A DNA stretch of 64,000 nt, from the NCBI GenBank assembly GCA_030645615.1, contig JAUSNB010000017.1:1-64000 (forward strand), given 5' to 3'. The DNA comes from Actinomycetota bacterium (GTDB lineage Bacteria > Actinomycetota > Actinomycetes > S36-B12). Under the pieces are notes generated by a model. It had not been told where the DNA came from. It was given only the letters and a program-made list of their open reading frames with translations, and searched no databases. The position numbers and the translations under genes are program-made. Of this stretch, positions 54,134-63,862 are shown in pieces; the stretch's first letter is position 1, and each line of letters starts with the position of its first letter.

Positions 54134-56788
54134 GTGGCGAACTCGCGGCTCCTCCTGCTCGACGGGCACTCGTTGGCCTACCGGGCCTTCTACGCCCTGC
54201 CCCCGGAGAACTTCTCCACGACGACCGGCCAGCCGACGAATGCTGTATTCGGCTTTACGTCGATGCTCATCAACGTGCTGCGCGATGAGCAGCCCACCCA
54301 TGTGGCCGTCGCGTTCGATGTCTCCCGCACGACGTTCCGGACCGAATCCTTCCCTGCGTACAAGGCCAATCGCGCCTCCTCGCCGGCCGAGTTCGCAGGC
54401 CAGGTCGAGCTGATCGAGGAGGTCCTGCGCGCCCTGGGCATCACGGTCCTGAGCGTCCCCGGCTTCGAGGCGGACGACGTCATCGCCACCCTCGTCCGCC
54501 GGTCCGCCGACCACTCCATGAGCGTCGACGTCGTCACGGGGGACCGCGACGCCTTCCAGCTCGTCGATGGCCGGGTGACCGTCCTGTACCCCAAGAAGGG
54601 GGTCAGCGACCTCGCCCGCATGACGCCCGATGCGGTGCAGGAGAAGTACGGGCTGACGCCGGCGCAATACCCCGACTACGCGGCGCTGCGCGGCGACCCC
54701 AGTGACAACCTTCCGGGCATCCCGGGTGTGGGCGAGAAGACCGCAGCCAAGTGGATCCGGGAGTACGGCTCGTTGGCCGACCTCGTCGACCGGGTGGGCG
54801 AGGTCGGCGGCAAGGTCGGCGACGCCCTCCGCGCTGCGCTGCCGCAGGTCCTCGTCAACCGCCGGCTGACGCAACTCGTCGACGACGTCCCGCTCGACGT
54901 CGACATCGAGGCGTGCCGGCTCGAGGCGTGGGACCGGGCCGCCGTCGACCGGCTGTTCGACACCTTGCAGTTCCGCGCCCTGCGCGAGCGCCTGGACAAG
55001 GTCCGGCCCTCGAACGGCGACGAGGACGACGCTGTGGCAGTGCCCGGCTCGGGGCCTGAGGTGCTCGCCGTCGCGGGAGCCGAGGCACAGTCGTGGCTCG
55101 CCGGGATCGAGGGTCCGTCGGCCGTCGCAGTTGCCGGACGGTGGGGCGGCGGTCGCGGCACCATCGAGGCGATCGCGGTCCTCGACGGGCGCGGGGTGGT
55201 GGGGCTCATCGACCTCGGCGACGAGGTTGCGGCCGCCGCTGCAGTCGACTGGCTTGCCGACCCGCTCGTGCCCAAGGACCTGCACGACGCCAAGGGCCCA
55301 GCCCTCGCTCTCCTGGCGGCCGGGCGAGAGCTAGGCGGCCTGCGCATCGACACCGCGCTGGCCGCCTACCTGGACGCGCCGGGTCACCGGGGCTACGGGC
55401 TGGTCGACGTCGCCGAGCGGGTTCTGGGACTCTCGCTGCGCACCGACGACAGCGCGGACCAGCTCCTCTTCGAGGGGGGGTCGCATGACGAGCTGGCCGG
55501 GCACGCGGTCGCTATCCGGGACCTCGCGGCCACGCTGCAGGAGCGGCTCACGACGCAGGGGACCCTGAGCCTGCTCACCGACCTCGAGGTCCCGCTCGTG
55601 GCCGTCCTTGCGCGCATGGAGCATGCGGGCATCGCGGTGGACCTGGCCGGGCTCCACGCCCTGTCCGACGAGTTCGGCGCCGACATGAGGGCAGCGGAGC
55701 AGGAAGCACAGGCGCTCGTCGGCCGGCCGTTCAACCTGGGGTCGCCCAAGCAGCTGCAGGAGATCCTCTTTGGGGAGCGCAACCTGCCCAAGACCAAGAA
55801 GATCAAGACCGGCTACACCACCGACGCCGAGGCCCTGCAGCAGTTGTTCGCCCAGACGGGCGACCCGCTGCTCGAGCAGCTGCTGGCCTGGCGCGACCGG
55901 TCACGGCTCCGCCAGACCGTCGACGGGCTCACCCCGCTGGCCGACGCCGAGCACCGGGTCCACACGACGTTCAACCAGATGGTGGCCGCCACCGGTCGGC
56001 TGTCGTCCACCGACCCCAACTTGCAGAACATCCCCGTTCGCACCGACGCCGGCCGGCGGATCCGCGGCTGCTTCGTCGTCGGCGCGGGATACGACACCCT
56101 GCTGACGGCGGACTACAGCCAGATCGAGATGCGGATCATGGCCCACCTGTCCGAGGACGCCGGCCTCATCGACGCCTTCCGCAGCGGCGAGGACCTGCAC
56201 ACCACGGTTGCCAGCCGGGTGTTCGGGGTCGACGCGACGCAGGTCGACGCCGAGATGCGGCGGCGGATCAAGGCCATGTCCTACGGCCTGGCGTACGGCC
56301 TGTCCGCGTACGGCCTGTCGCAGCAGCTCGACATCAGCCCGGACGAGGCGCGCGGCCTCATGGACGACTACTTCACCCGGTTCGGCGGCGTGCGCGACTA
56401 CCTGGCGGAGGTGGTCGAGCGAGCCCGGGCCCAGGGGTTCACCGAGACCATGATGGGCCGCCGCAGGTTCCTGCCTGACCTGACCAGCGAGAACCGGCAG
56501 CGGCGCGAGATGGCCGAGCGGATGGCCCTGAACGCCCCCATCCAGGGCACGGCGGCCGACATCGTGAAGGTGTCCATGCTCGCCGTCCAGGCCGGGCTGG
56601 CCGCCCAGGGCATGGGCAGCCGCCTGCTGCTCCAGGTGCACGACGAACTGGTCCTCGAGGTCGTCCCGGGGGAGCGGGAGGCGGCTGAGGCCCTGGTGCG
56701 CCGGGCCATGGCCCAGGCCGCCGACCTGTCCGTCCCGCTGGACGTCTCCGTGGGCTTCGGGCCTACCTGGCAGGAAGCCGCCCACTAG
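54134..56788 (+). CDS. polA: DNA polymerase I
   Basis: An 884-residue repair and gap-filling polymerase. Domains: 5' nuclease (1-300; LLLDGHSLAYRAFYAL, GDPSDNLPGIPGVGEKTA), a middle 3'-5' exonuclease-like domain (about 310-480), and the family A polymerase (motif A LTADYSQIEMRI, motif B RRRIKAMSYGLAYG, motif C LLQVHDELVLE). The middle domain lacks the DxE and other acidic residues needed for proofreading, as is usual in actinobacteria. GTG start directly after a -10 box. rpsA follows. Confidence 0.96.
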   Translation: MANSRLLLLDGHSLAYRAFYALPPENFSTTTGQPTNAVFGFTSMLINVLRDEQPTHVAVAFDVSRTTFRTESFPAYKANRASSPAEFAGQVELIEEVLRALGITVLSVPGFEADDVIATLVRRSADHSMSVDVVTGDRDAFQLVDGRVTVLYPKKGVSDLARMTPDAVQEKYGLTPAQYPDYAALRGDPSDNLPGIPGVGEKTAAKWIREYGSLADLVDRVGEVGGKVGDALRAALPQVLVNRRLTQLVDDVPLDVDIEACRLEAWDRAAVDRLFDTLQFRALRERLDKVRPSNGDEDDAVAVPGSGPEVLAVAGAEAQSWLAGIEGPSAVAVAGRWGGGRGTIEAIAVLDGRGVVGLIDLGDEVAAAAAVDWLADPLVPKDLHDAKGPALALLAAGRELGGLRIDTALAAYLDAPGHRGYGLVDVAERVLGLSLRTDDSADQLLFEGGSHDELAGHAVAIRDLAATLQERLTTQGTLSLLTDLEVPLVAVLARMEHAGIAVDLAGLHALSDEFGADMRAAEQEAQALVGRPFNLGSPKQLQEILFGERNLPKTKKIKTGYTTDAEALQQLFAQTGDPLLEQLLAWRDRSRLRQTVDGLTPLADAEHRVHTTFNQMVAATGRLSSTDPNLQNIPVRTDAGRRIRGCFVVGAGYDTLLTADYSQIEMRIMAHLSEDAGLIDAFRSGEDLHTTVASRVFGVDATQVDAEMRRRIKAMSYGLAYGLSAYGLSQQLDISPDEARGLMDDYFTRFGGVRDYLAEVVERARAQGFTETMMGRRRFLPDLTSENRQRREMAERMALNAPIQGTAADIVKVSMLAVQAGLAAQGMGSRLLLQVHDELVLEVVPGEREAAEALVRRAMAQAADLSVPLDVSVGFGPTWQEAAH

Positions 56789-56819
56789 GGGCGCGGCGCG
56801 GCCCATTCACGCGGGGGAG

Positions 56820-56825
56820 TAACCT
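56820..56825 (+). promoter_or_regulatory. candidate -10 box for rpsA
   Basis: TAACCT 53 bases before the rpsA ATG. The predicted leader contains a small hairpin (CCTCGC-AACC-GCGGGG, about 56833-56848). No clear -35. Confidence 0.3.
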
Positions 56826-56878
56826 TGTGAGGCCTCGCAACCGCGGGGCGACCCCACCAACGAAGAGATCCCTACTAC

Positions 56879-58336
56879 ATGACGATTTCCACTACCGCTG
56901 CCCCGGCCCAGGTGGCCATCAACGACATCGGCACCGCCGAAGACTTCATGGCAGCGATCGACGCAACGATCAAGTACTTCAATGACGGCGACATCGTCGA
57001 GGGCACCATCGTCAAGGTGGACCGTGACGAGGTCCTCCTCGACATCGGCTACAAGACCGAGGGCGTCATCCCCTCCCGTGAGCTGAGCATCAAGCACGAT
57101 GTCGATCCCAGCCAGGTTGTCTCCGTGGGCGACCGCGTCGAGGCCCTTGTCCTCACCAAGGAGGACAAGGAAGGCCGGCTCATCCTGTCCAAGAAGCGTG
57201 CCCAGTACGAACGGGCCTGGGGCACGATCGAGCGCATCAAGGACGAGGACGGCGTCGTCGAGGGCCAGGTCATCGAGGTCGTCAAGGGCGGCCTGATCCT
57301 GGACATCGGCCTGCGCGGCTTCCTGCCCGCCTCCCTGGTCGAGATGCGCCGTGTGCGCGACCTCCAGCCGTACGTCGGCAAGACCCTCGAGGCCAAGATC
57401 ATCGAGCTGGACAAGAACCGCAACAACGTGGTCCTGTCCCGCCGCGCGTGGCTGGAGCAGACGCAGAGCGAGGTCCGCCAGACATTCCTCACCCAGTTGC
57501 AGAAGGGCCAGATCCGCAACGGCGTCGTGTCGTCGATCGTCAACTTCGGCGCCTTCGTCGACCTCGGTGGCGTCGATGGCCTCGTGCACGTGTCGGAGCT
57601 GTCCTGGAAGCACATCGACCACCCGTCCGAGGTCGTCGAGGTGGGCCAGGAGGTCACCGTCGAGGTGCTCGACGTCGACATGGACCGCGAGCGCGTCTCG
57701 CTGTCCCTCAAGGCGACGCAGGAGGATCCGTGGCAGCACTTCGCTAGGACCCACCAGATCGGCCAGGTCGTGCCCGGCAAGGTCACCAAGCTCGTCCCCT
57801 TCGGCGCGTTCGTGCGGGTCGAGGAGGGCATCGAGGGCCTCGTTCACATCTCGGAGCTGGCCGAGCGCCATATCGAGCTGCCCGAGCAGATCGTGCAGGT
57901 CAATGACGACATCTTCGTCCGGGTCATCGACATCGACCTCGAGCGGCGGCGCATCTCGTTGTCGCTCAAGCAGGCGAACGACGGCGCCGAGGGGATCTCG
58001 GGCGACGAGTTCGACCCGTACCTGTACGGCATGGCCCCGGCCTTCAACGAGGCTGGCGAGTACATCGGGCCGGACGGCTTCGACCCGGAGACGGGCGAGT
58101 GGAAGGCAGGCTCGGAGGACCAGCGTGCCGAGTGGGAGAAGCAGTACGCGGAGGCCCACAGCCGCTGGGAGGCGCATCGCAAGCAGGTCGACGACGCCCG
58201 CGCCGCCGACCAGGCTGCCGCCCTCGAGTCCGGGGACGCTGTCTCGTCGTACTCGTCGGAGTCCACGGACACCGAAGGCACCCTCGCGTCCGACGAGGCC
58301 CTGCAAGCCCTGCGCGACAAGCTGACCGGCGAGTAG
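56879..58336 (+). CDS. rpsA: 30S ribosomal protein S1
   Basis: A 485-residue mRNA-binding ribosomal protein with four S1 repeats, the usual actinobacterial number. They start near residues 35 (GDIVEGTIVKVDRDEVLLDI), 120 (GVVEGQVIEVVKGGLILDIG), 205 (GQIRNGVVSSIVNFGAFVDL) and 293 (VVPGKVTKLVPFGAFVRV). The acidic C-terminal tail (400-485) is disordered-looking. The ribosome binding site is weak (AAGAGA). A palindromic repeat follows 51 bases after the stop. Confidence 0.97.
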   Translation: MTISTTAAPAQVAINDIGTAEDFMAAIDATIKYFNDGDIVEGTIVKVDRDEVLLDIGYKTEGVIPSRELSIKHDVDPSQVVSVGDRVEALVLTKEDKEGRLILSKKRAQYERAWGTIERIKDEDGVVEGQVIEVVKGGLILDIGLRGFLPASLVEMRRVRDLQPYVGKTLEAKIIELDKNRNNVVLSRRAWLEQTQSEVRQTFLTQLQKGQIRNGVVSSIVNFGAFVDLGGVDGLVHVSELSWKHIDHPSEVVEVGQEVTVEVLDVDMDRERVSLSLKATQEDPWQHFARTHQIGQVVPGKVTKLVPFGAFVRVEEGIEGLVHISELAERHIELPEQIVQVNDDIFVRVIDIDLERRRISLSLKQANDGAEGISGDEFDPYLYGMAPAFNEAGEYIGPDGFDPETGEWKAGSEDQRAEWEKQYAEAHSRWEAHRKQVDDARAADQAAALESGDAVSSYSSESTDTEGTLASDEALQALRDKLTGE

Positions 58337-58387
58337 GCACGGCGCCTTTCGCGCGCTCTCCGTGGTCCAGCAGGGGGCATGAACGCC

Positions 58388-58449
58388 GTTGAGTGGCCAG
58401 TCGTGGGGCCCGCCCGAAGGGGCGGGCCACCCACGACTGGCCACTCAAC
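58388..58449. repeat. palindromic repeat element, copy B
   Basis: A 62-base near-perfect hairpin: GTTGAGTGGCCAGTCGTGG pairs with CCACGACTGGCCACTCAAC, and inside it GGCCCGCCC pairs with GGGCGGGCC around GAAG, with a two-base bulge. The outer arm and the flank (ACTCAACCTGTT) match copy A near aroB. It lies between rpsA and coaE and may also end the rpsA transcript. Confidence 0.85.
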
Positions 58450-58473
58450 CTGTTTCAGCGGCTGGGAGGTGCG

Positions 58474-59085
58474 ATGCGCATAGGACTGACCGGGGGGGTC
58501 GGCTCGGGCAAGAGCACGGTGGCCGACTTGCTGGCGGGCCATGGTGCGGTCATCGTCGACGCCGACCAGATCGCACGGGACATTGTCGAGCCCGGCGGCC
58601 CGGCACTGGCCGAGCTGGTGACCGAGTTCGGCCCACGGATCCTGCGCGAGGACGGCTCCCTCAACCGTGGCGAGCTTGCCGCGCTGGCCTTCAGCGATTC
58701 AAGGGCCACCCAGCGGCTCAACGAGATCATGCACCCGCTCATTGCGGCGGAGTCGCGGCGCCGGATGCAGGCGGCCGGGGACACCCCGGTCGTCGTCTAC
58801 GACATGCCGCTGCTCGTCGAGACCGGCCAGCAGGACCTCGTCGATCTCGTGGTCGTCGTCGACGTTCCCGAGGAGGTCCAGGTGGCCCGGGCCGTCGGGC
58901 TGCGGGGCATGGACGAGACCGATGTGCGGCGCCGCATCGAAGCCCAGGCCAGTCGCGAGGAGCGGCTGGCGGCGGCCGACGTCGTCATCGACAACTCGGG
59001 TGAGCTGGCCGTCACCCGGGAGCAGGTGGAGGCCCTCTGGCGGCGGGCGCTGGCGTCGGCTGCATCCCGTAATGTGGACGGGTGA
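58474..59085 (+). CDS. coaE: dephospho-CoA kinase
   Basis: A 203-residue P-loop kinase for the last step of coenzyme A synthesis. Walker A is [12 protein letters not shown] (about 4-15), followed by [14 protein letters not shown] and the lid region [17 protein letters not shown] at 58474 with GGGAGG upstream. The stop overlaps uvrB (GTGA); rpsA-coaE-uvrB order is common in actinobacteria. Confidence 0.95.
   Translation: MRIGLTGGVGSGKSTVADLLAGHGAVIVDADQIARDIVEPGGPALAELVTEFGPRILREDGSLNRGELAALAFSDSRATQRLNEIMHPLIAAESRRRMQAAGDTPVVVYDMPLLVETGQQDLVDLVVVVDVPEEVQVARAVGLRGMDETDVRRRIEAQASREERLAAADVVIDNSGELAVTREQVEALWRRALASAASRNVDG
59070..59075 (+). promoter_or_regulatory. candidate internal -10 box for uvrB
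   Basis: TAATGT inside the end of coaE, six bases before the uvrB GTG. It could give a separate leaderless uvrB message. No LexA box is visible here. Confidence 0.35.
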
Positions 59086-61148
59086 CCCGCCCGGTAACCG
59101 ACCTGCAGCGCAAGGTGGCGCCGTTCCGGGTGAAGGCACCGTTCGAGCCGGCGGGCGACCAGCCGGAGGCCATCGCCGAGCTGGCCCGGCGGATCCGGGC
59201 CGGCGACCAGCACTGCGTGCTGCTCGGGGCCACCGGAACGGGCAAGAGCGCCACCACCGCCTGGCTGGTCGAGGAACTCCAGCGGCCCACCCTCGTGATG
59301 GCGCCCAACAAGACCCTTGCGGCACAGCTCACGTCTGAGTTCAAGGACCTGCTGCCCGACAACGCGGTCGAGTACTTCGTGTCGTACTACGACTACTACC
59401 AGCCTGAGGCGTACATCCCGCAGAGTGATACCTACATCGAGAAGGACTCCTCGATCAACGAGGAGGTCGAGCGGCTGCGCCACTCGGCCACCAACAGCCT
59501 GCTGACCCGCCGCGACGTCGTGGTCGTCGCCACGGTGTCCGCGATCTACGGGCTCGGGACGCCCCAGGAGTACGTCGACCGCATGGTGCGGCTGCGCGTG
59601 GGGGAGCAGTTCGATCGCGACGCCCTGCTCCGGGCTTTCGTCGACATCCAGTACACCCGCAATGACATCGCCTTCCAGCGGGGAACCTTCCGGGTGCGGG
59701 GCGACACGGTCGAGGTCTTCCCGGTCTACGAGCTGAACCAGGTCCGCATCGAGATGTTCGGCGACGAGATCGAGCGGCTCATGACCCTCCACCCCCTCAC
59801 GGGCGAGATCCTCACGGAGGACACCGAGATCTACGTCTTCCCGGCGACGCACTACGTGGCCGGGCCTGAGCGCATGGAACGGGCGATCGCCGGGATCGAG
59901 GCCGAGCTCGAGGAGCGGCTCGGCGAACTCGAGCGTCAGGGGAGGCTGCTCGAGGCCCAGCGCCTGCGCATGCGCACCACCTACGACGTGGAGATGATGC
60001 GCCAGGTCGGCGCCTGCTCGGGCATCGAGAACTACTCACGGCATATCGACGGCCGAGAGCCGGGCAGCCCCCCGAACTGCCTCCTCGACTACTTCCCTGA
60101 GGACTTCTTGATCGTGCTCGACGAATCGCATGTCACCGTCCCGCAGATCGGCGCGATGTACGAGGGCGACATGAGCCGCAAGCGCACGCTGGTCGAGCAC
60201 GGATTCCGGCTGCCGAGCGCCATGGACAACCGCCCGCTCCGGTGGGATGAGTTCGTCGAGCGCATCGGCCAGGTGGTCTACCTGTCCGCGACCCCGGGCC
60301 CCTACGAGCTCGGCAAGGCCCAGGGTGACGTCGTGGAGCAGGTGATCCGGCCCACCGGGCTGGTCGACCCGGAGGTCGTCGTCAAGCCCACCAAGGGTCA
60401 GATCGACGACCTCATGGCCGAGATCCGGGCCCGGTCCGAGCGCGATGAGCGGGTGCTCGTGACGACGTTGACGAAGCGGATGGCGGAGGACCTCACCGAC
60501 TACCTGCTCGAGCACGGCGTCCGGGTTCAGTACCTGCACTCCGAGGTCGACACCCTGCGCCGGGTCGAGCTGCTGCGCGAGCTCCGCATGGGCGTTTTCG
60601 ACGTGCTCGTCGGCATCAACCTGCTGCGCGAAGGCCTGGACCTGCCTGAGGTGTCCCTCGTGGCCATCCTCGATGCCGACAAGGAGGGCTTCCTGCGCTC
60701 CGGCACCTCCCTGATCCAGACGATCGGTCGCGCGGCAAGGAACGTATCGGGGCAGGTGCACATGTACGCCGACACCATCACCCCGTCGATGCGCAACGCA
60801 ATCGAGGAGACCAACCGGCGCCGAGAGAAGCAGGTCGCCTACAACGTCGCGCACGGGGTGGACCCCCAGCCGTTGCGCAAGAGGATTGCCGACATCACCG
60901 ATCTGCTCGCGCGGGAGGACGCCGACACGCAGGCGCTCCTCGCGGAGCGTGCTGCCACCCAAGGAGCCCGGAGCCGGGGCGGCCGGTCGCTGGCGGCCGA
61001 CGAGCTGACCCGGCTCATCGAGGACCTCACGGCCCAGATGCACCAGGCCGCCGCCGAGCTTGCGTTCGAGCTCGCCGCACGCCTGCGCGACGAGGTTTCC
61101 GACCTCAAGCGCGAGCTGCGGGGCATGCGCGAGGCCGGGACCGCATGA
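59082..61148 (+). CDS. uvrB: excinuclease ABC subunit B
   Basis: A 688-residue helicase-like subunit of nucleotide excision repair. Walker A is [13 protein letters not shown] (about residue 49), the beta-hairpin region is [20 protein letters not shown], helicase motif II is VLDESHVT, and the C-terminal UVR domain ([20 protein letters not shown]) contacts UvrC. Full length. GTG overlaps coaE (GTGA). Confidence 0.97.
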   Translation: MTRPVTDLQRKVAPFRVKAPFEPAGDQPEAIAELARRIRAGDQHCVLLGATGTGKSATTAWLVEELQRPTLVMAPNKTLAAQLTSEFKDLLPDNAVEYFVSYYDYYQPEAYIPQSDTYIEKDSSINEEVERLRHSATNSLLTRRDVVVVATVSAIYGLGTPQEYVDRMVRLRVGEQFDRDALLRAFVDIQYTRNDIAFQRGTFRVRGDTVEVFPVYELNQVRIEMFGDEIERLMTLHPLTGEILTEDTEIYVFPATHYVAGPERMERAIAGIEAELEERLGELERQGRLLEAQRLRMRTTYDVEMMRQVGACSGIENYSRHIDGREPGSPPNCLLDYFPEDFLIVLDESHVTVPQIGAMYEGDMSRKRTLVEHGFRLPSAMDNRPLRWDEFVERIGQVVYLSATPGPYELGKAQGDVVEQVIRPTGLVDPEVVVKPTKGQIDDLMAEIRARSERDERVLVTTLTKRMAEDLTDYLLEHGVRVQYLHSEVDTLRRVELLRELRMGVFDVLVGINLLREGLDLPEVSLVAILDADKEGFLRSGTSLIQTIGRAARNVSGQVHMYADTITPSMRNAIEETNRRREKQVAYNVAHGVDPQPLRKRIADITDLLAREDADTQALLAERAATQGARSRGGRSLAADELTRLIEDLTAQMHQAAAELAFELAARLRDEVSDLKRELRGMREAGTA

Positions 61149-61161
61149 GGAGCCTGCCGTA

Positions 61162-62121
61162 GTGGAGGTACCCGCTTGGCTCTGGGCCGCGAGCTTCATC
61201 GGCCTCATCGGCATCATCACCGTCGACCTCATCATCGTCGACCGCCGCCCGCATCCGTTCACCACCCGGGACGCCACCCGGTGGGTCATCTTCTACGTGA
61301 TCCTGGCGGCCCTCTTCGCCCTGTTCATCACCTGGTACTTCGGCGCGGCCTACGGCGGGCAGTTCGTGGCCGGCTACCTGCTCGAGTACTCCCTCAGCGT
61401 CGACAACCTCTTCGTCTTCCTGGTCATCATGACCTCGTTCGCGGTACCGGCCGAGCTCCAGCACCGGGTACTGCTGGTCGGCATCGTGATCGCGCTGATC
61501 CTGCGCGGGATCATGATCCTGGTCGGAGCAGAGCTGATCGCGCGGTTCGAGGGCACCTTCTACGTATTCGGCGCCTTCCTGCTCTTCACCGCCTGGAAGG
61601 TCTGGACGGCCCACGACGCGGAGCCCGACCCGAACGGCAACGGCCTGGTCCGCTGGGTCGGCACCCGCTTCCCGACGTCCCCGCATTACGACGGGCACCG
61701 GATGACGACGAAGATCGCCGGCCGGCGCGCGCTCACTCCGATGGCGCTGGTCATTCTCGCCATCGGCACCACGGACCTGCTCTTCGCCGTCGACAGCATC
61801 CCGGCGGTCTTCGGCATCACGAGCGAGGCCTTCCTCGTCTTCACGGTCAACGCGTTCGCGCTGATGGGCCTGCGGCAGCTCTACTTCCTGCTGAACGGGC
61901 TGCTGGAGAGGCTCGAATACCTCAACAAGGGGCTCGCCGTGATCCTCGCGTTCATCGGGGTCAAGCTCGTGCTCGAGGCCCTGCACGCCACGACGTCGCT
62001 GCCCGTACCGATCGTCCCGACGTGGCTGTCGCTCGTCGTGATCGTCGGCGTGCTGGCAATCACTGCTGTGGTTAGTGTGGTCAAGACGAGATCGCAGGAG
62101 ACGAACGAGGGGACGGACTGA
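61162..62121 (+). CDS. TerC family integral membrane protein (copy 1)
   Basis: A 319-residue membrane protein with about nine hydrophobic segments. TerC hallmarks are LEYSLSVDNLFVFLVIM (about 75-91) and TTDLLFAVDSIPAVFGIT (about 205-222), whose aspartates are proposed metal-binding sites; the family is linked to tellurite resistance and, in some members, metal export. GTG start with GAGGAG nine bases upstream. It is followed two bases later by a paralogue. Confidence 0.88.
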   Translation: MEVPAWLWAASFIGLIGIITVDLIIVDRRPHPFTTRDATRWVIFYVILAALFALFITWYFGAAYGGQFVAGYLLEYSLSVDNLFVFLVIMTSFAVPAELQHRVLLVGIVIALILRGIMILVGAELIARFEGTFYVFGAFLLFTAWKVWTAHDAEPDPNGNGLVRWVGTRFPTSPHYDGHRMTTKIAGRRALTPMALVILAIGTTDLLFAVDSIPAVFGITSEAFLVFTVNAFALMGLRQLYFLLNGLLERLEYLNKGLAVILAFIGVKLVLEALHATTSLPVPIVPTWLSLVVIVGVLAITAVVSVVKTRSQETNEGTD

Positions 62122-62123
62122 CA

Positions 62124-63131
62124 GTGGAGGTGACGTTCGCCCTCTGGGCGATCACCATCGCAGGAATCATCGCACTCATCCTCATGGACTTCCTCACCGT
62201 GAGCCGCAAGCCCCACGAGGTGAAGTTCAAGGAGGCTCTCGGCTGGTCCCTGTTCTACATCGGCGTCGCCGTGGCCTTCGGCATCGCGATGTGGGCCTGG
62301 CAGGGGGGCGACATCGGTACTCAGTACTTCGCCGCCTACCTGGTCGAGAAGTCGCTCAGCGTCGACAACCTGTTCGTCTTCATCATCATCCTGGCCCAGT
62401 TCGCCGTCCCCACGGACCTGCACCAGCGCGTGCTTCTGGTCGGGGTGGTGCTCGCTCTCATCCTGCGCGCCATCTTTATCGCCGTCGGTGCCGCGGCCCT
62501 GGCCGCCTTCTCGTTCACGTTCGTCCTCTTCGGAGCGATCCTCATCTGGACCGGGATCCAGCTTGCCCGGCACAGGAACGAGGATCCTGAACCCAAGGAC
62601 AACGCGGTCGTCCGCATGGCCCGCAAGCGCTTCGCGTTCACCGATCAGTACGACGGTACGCGGATGTTCACCCGCATCGAGGGCAAGAAGGTGGCCACTC
62701 CACTTCTGCTCGTCATGATCGCCATCGGGTCGACCGACCTGCTCTTCGCGCTCGACTCGATTCCCGCGACCTTCGGGGTGACCCAGATCCCGTACCTCGT
62801 GTTCGCGGCGAACGCCTTTGCCCTGCTCGGCCTGCGGGCCCTGTACTTCCTGCTCAAGGGACTGCTCGACAAGCTGGTCTACCTGTCGACCGGCCTCGCG
62901 GTGATCCTCGTCTTCATCGGCATCAAGCTGGTGCTGACCTACCTGCACGAGGTCAACCCCTCGATCCCGCACATCTCGACCGTCCAGAGCCTGGTGTTCA
63001 TCGTCATCGTGCTCGTGATCGTGACCGTGGCATCGTGGCTGAAGGTGCGCAAGGACCCGGATGCCCGGGCGCACGCGGGCCGGATGACCGGTGGGGATCG
63101 CAATGACGAGGGACCCGGGACTGCTGGCTAG
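62124..63131 (+). CDS. TerC family integral membrane protein (copy 2)
   Basis: A 335-residue paralogue of the preceding gene with the same hallmarks: VEKSLSVDNLFVFIIILAQ (about 75-93) and STDLLFALDSIPATFGVT (about 210). It also begins MEV. The charged C-terminus is hydrophilic. GTG two bases after copy 1, so they are co-translated. The last bases overlap the convergent small membrane protein gene by four bases. Confidence 0.88.
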   Translation: MEVTFALWAITIAGIIALILMDFLTVSRKPHEVKFKEALGWSLFYIGVAVAFGIAMWAWQGGDIGTQYFAAYLVEKSLSVDNLFVFIIILAQFAVPTDLHQRVLLVGVVLALILRAIFIAVGAAALAAFSFTFVLFGAILIWTGIQLARHRNEDPEPKDNAVVRMARKRFAFTDQYDGTRMFTRIEGKKVATPLLLVMIAIGSTDLLFALDSIPATFGVTQIPYLVFAANAFALLGLRALYFLLKGLLDKLVYLSTGLAVILVFIGIKLVLTYLHEVNPSIPHISTVQSLVFIVIVLVIVTVASWLKVRKDPDARAHAGRMTGGDRNDEGPGTAG

Positions 63132-63400
63132 GTGCCTTCCTCGCGGGCGACCCGGAGGAGTTCGCGGTCGATCCGGCGGATCCGGGCGTAGGTCGCCAGC
63201 GCCATGCCGGCCAGTACCGCGAGCGGGACCAGGTAGATCGCCCAGGCCAGTCCAGCACTGTCCAGCCGGACCAGGCCCCAGATGATCCAGCCGAACACCA
63301 CGCCCCACACGATGGCCAGGCCAAGCCATACGGGCATGGCTCGCTTGGCCCTGGCGCGCTGACGGAGCAAGGCCTGCGTTCGGGTGAACTCGCCTGTCAT
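63128..63400 (-). CDS. small two-helix membrane protein
   Basis: A 90-residue protein with a basic N-terminus (QRARAKRAMP), two membrane helices (WLGLAIVWGVVFGWIIWGLV and WAIYLVPLAVLAGMALATYA) and a charged C-terminus. AAGGAG lies six bases before the ATG. No family recognised. Convergent with the terC pair, overlapping its stop. Confidence 0.7.
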   Translation of the reverse strand: MTGEFTRTQALLRQRARAKRAMPVWLGLAIVWGVVFGWIIWGLVRLDSAGLAWAIYLVPLAVLAGMALATYARIRRIDRELLRVAREEGT

Positions 63401-63424
63401 CGAGGCTCCTTGTCGTCGACGAGT

Positions 63425-63817
63425 TCAGCCTGTGGACACAGCAGTCAGCGCCGCGCCGAGGCGGGCCCCCACCTCGTCAGCGACCTCCTGCATGGCCGGT
63501 CGCCCGGTGAGCGCCACCATCGTCTGCGGATCGATCATCTCCACGACGGTCCCGCCATCGGTCGAGCGGACGACGACGTTGCAGGGAAGCAGCAACCCGA
63601 CGGACGGGTCGGCCTGGAGGGCTCGATGGGCGTGGGAGGGGCTGCAGGCGCCGAGGATCACCTGGCGGTCGATCTCGACCCCGATCTTCGTGCGTAGCGT
63701 CTCGCTCATGTCGATCTCGGTGATGATGCCGAAACCTTGTTCGGACAACGCCGCGCGCACATCGGCGATGACATCATCGAACGGTCGGTCGATGGTGGCG
63801 GTGAGGGCGTAGGTCAT
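63425..63817 (-). CDS. DUF302 domain protein
   Basis: A 130-residue single-domain protein with the DUF302 pattern: FDDVIADVRAALSEQGFGII, then ILGACSPSHAHRALQADPSV and LLLPCNVVVR. The two conserved cysteines (about 58 and 79) are present. AGGAGG lies four bases before the ATG. Function of the family is unknown. Confidence 0.85.
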   Translation of the reverse strand: MTYALTATIDRPFDDVIADVRAALSEQGFGIITEIDMSETLRTKIGVEIDRQVILGACSPSHAHRALQADPSVGLLLPCNVVVRSTDGGTVVEMIDPQTMVALTGRPAMQEVADEVGARLGAALTAVSTG

Positions 63818-63862
63818 TGTGCCTCCTGGTTGTGGGATCGTGGGTCGATCTAGGCGAGGTCG

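Noticed and set aside
61881-63329. Long acidic minus-strand frame opposite the TerC genes
   Set aside because: It is a shadow of the TerC coding strands; its Asp/Glu/His-rich composition is what reversed membrane-protein codons give.
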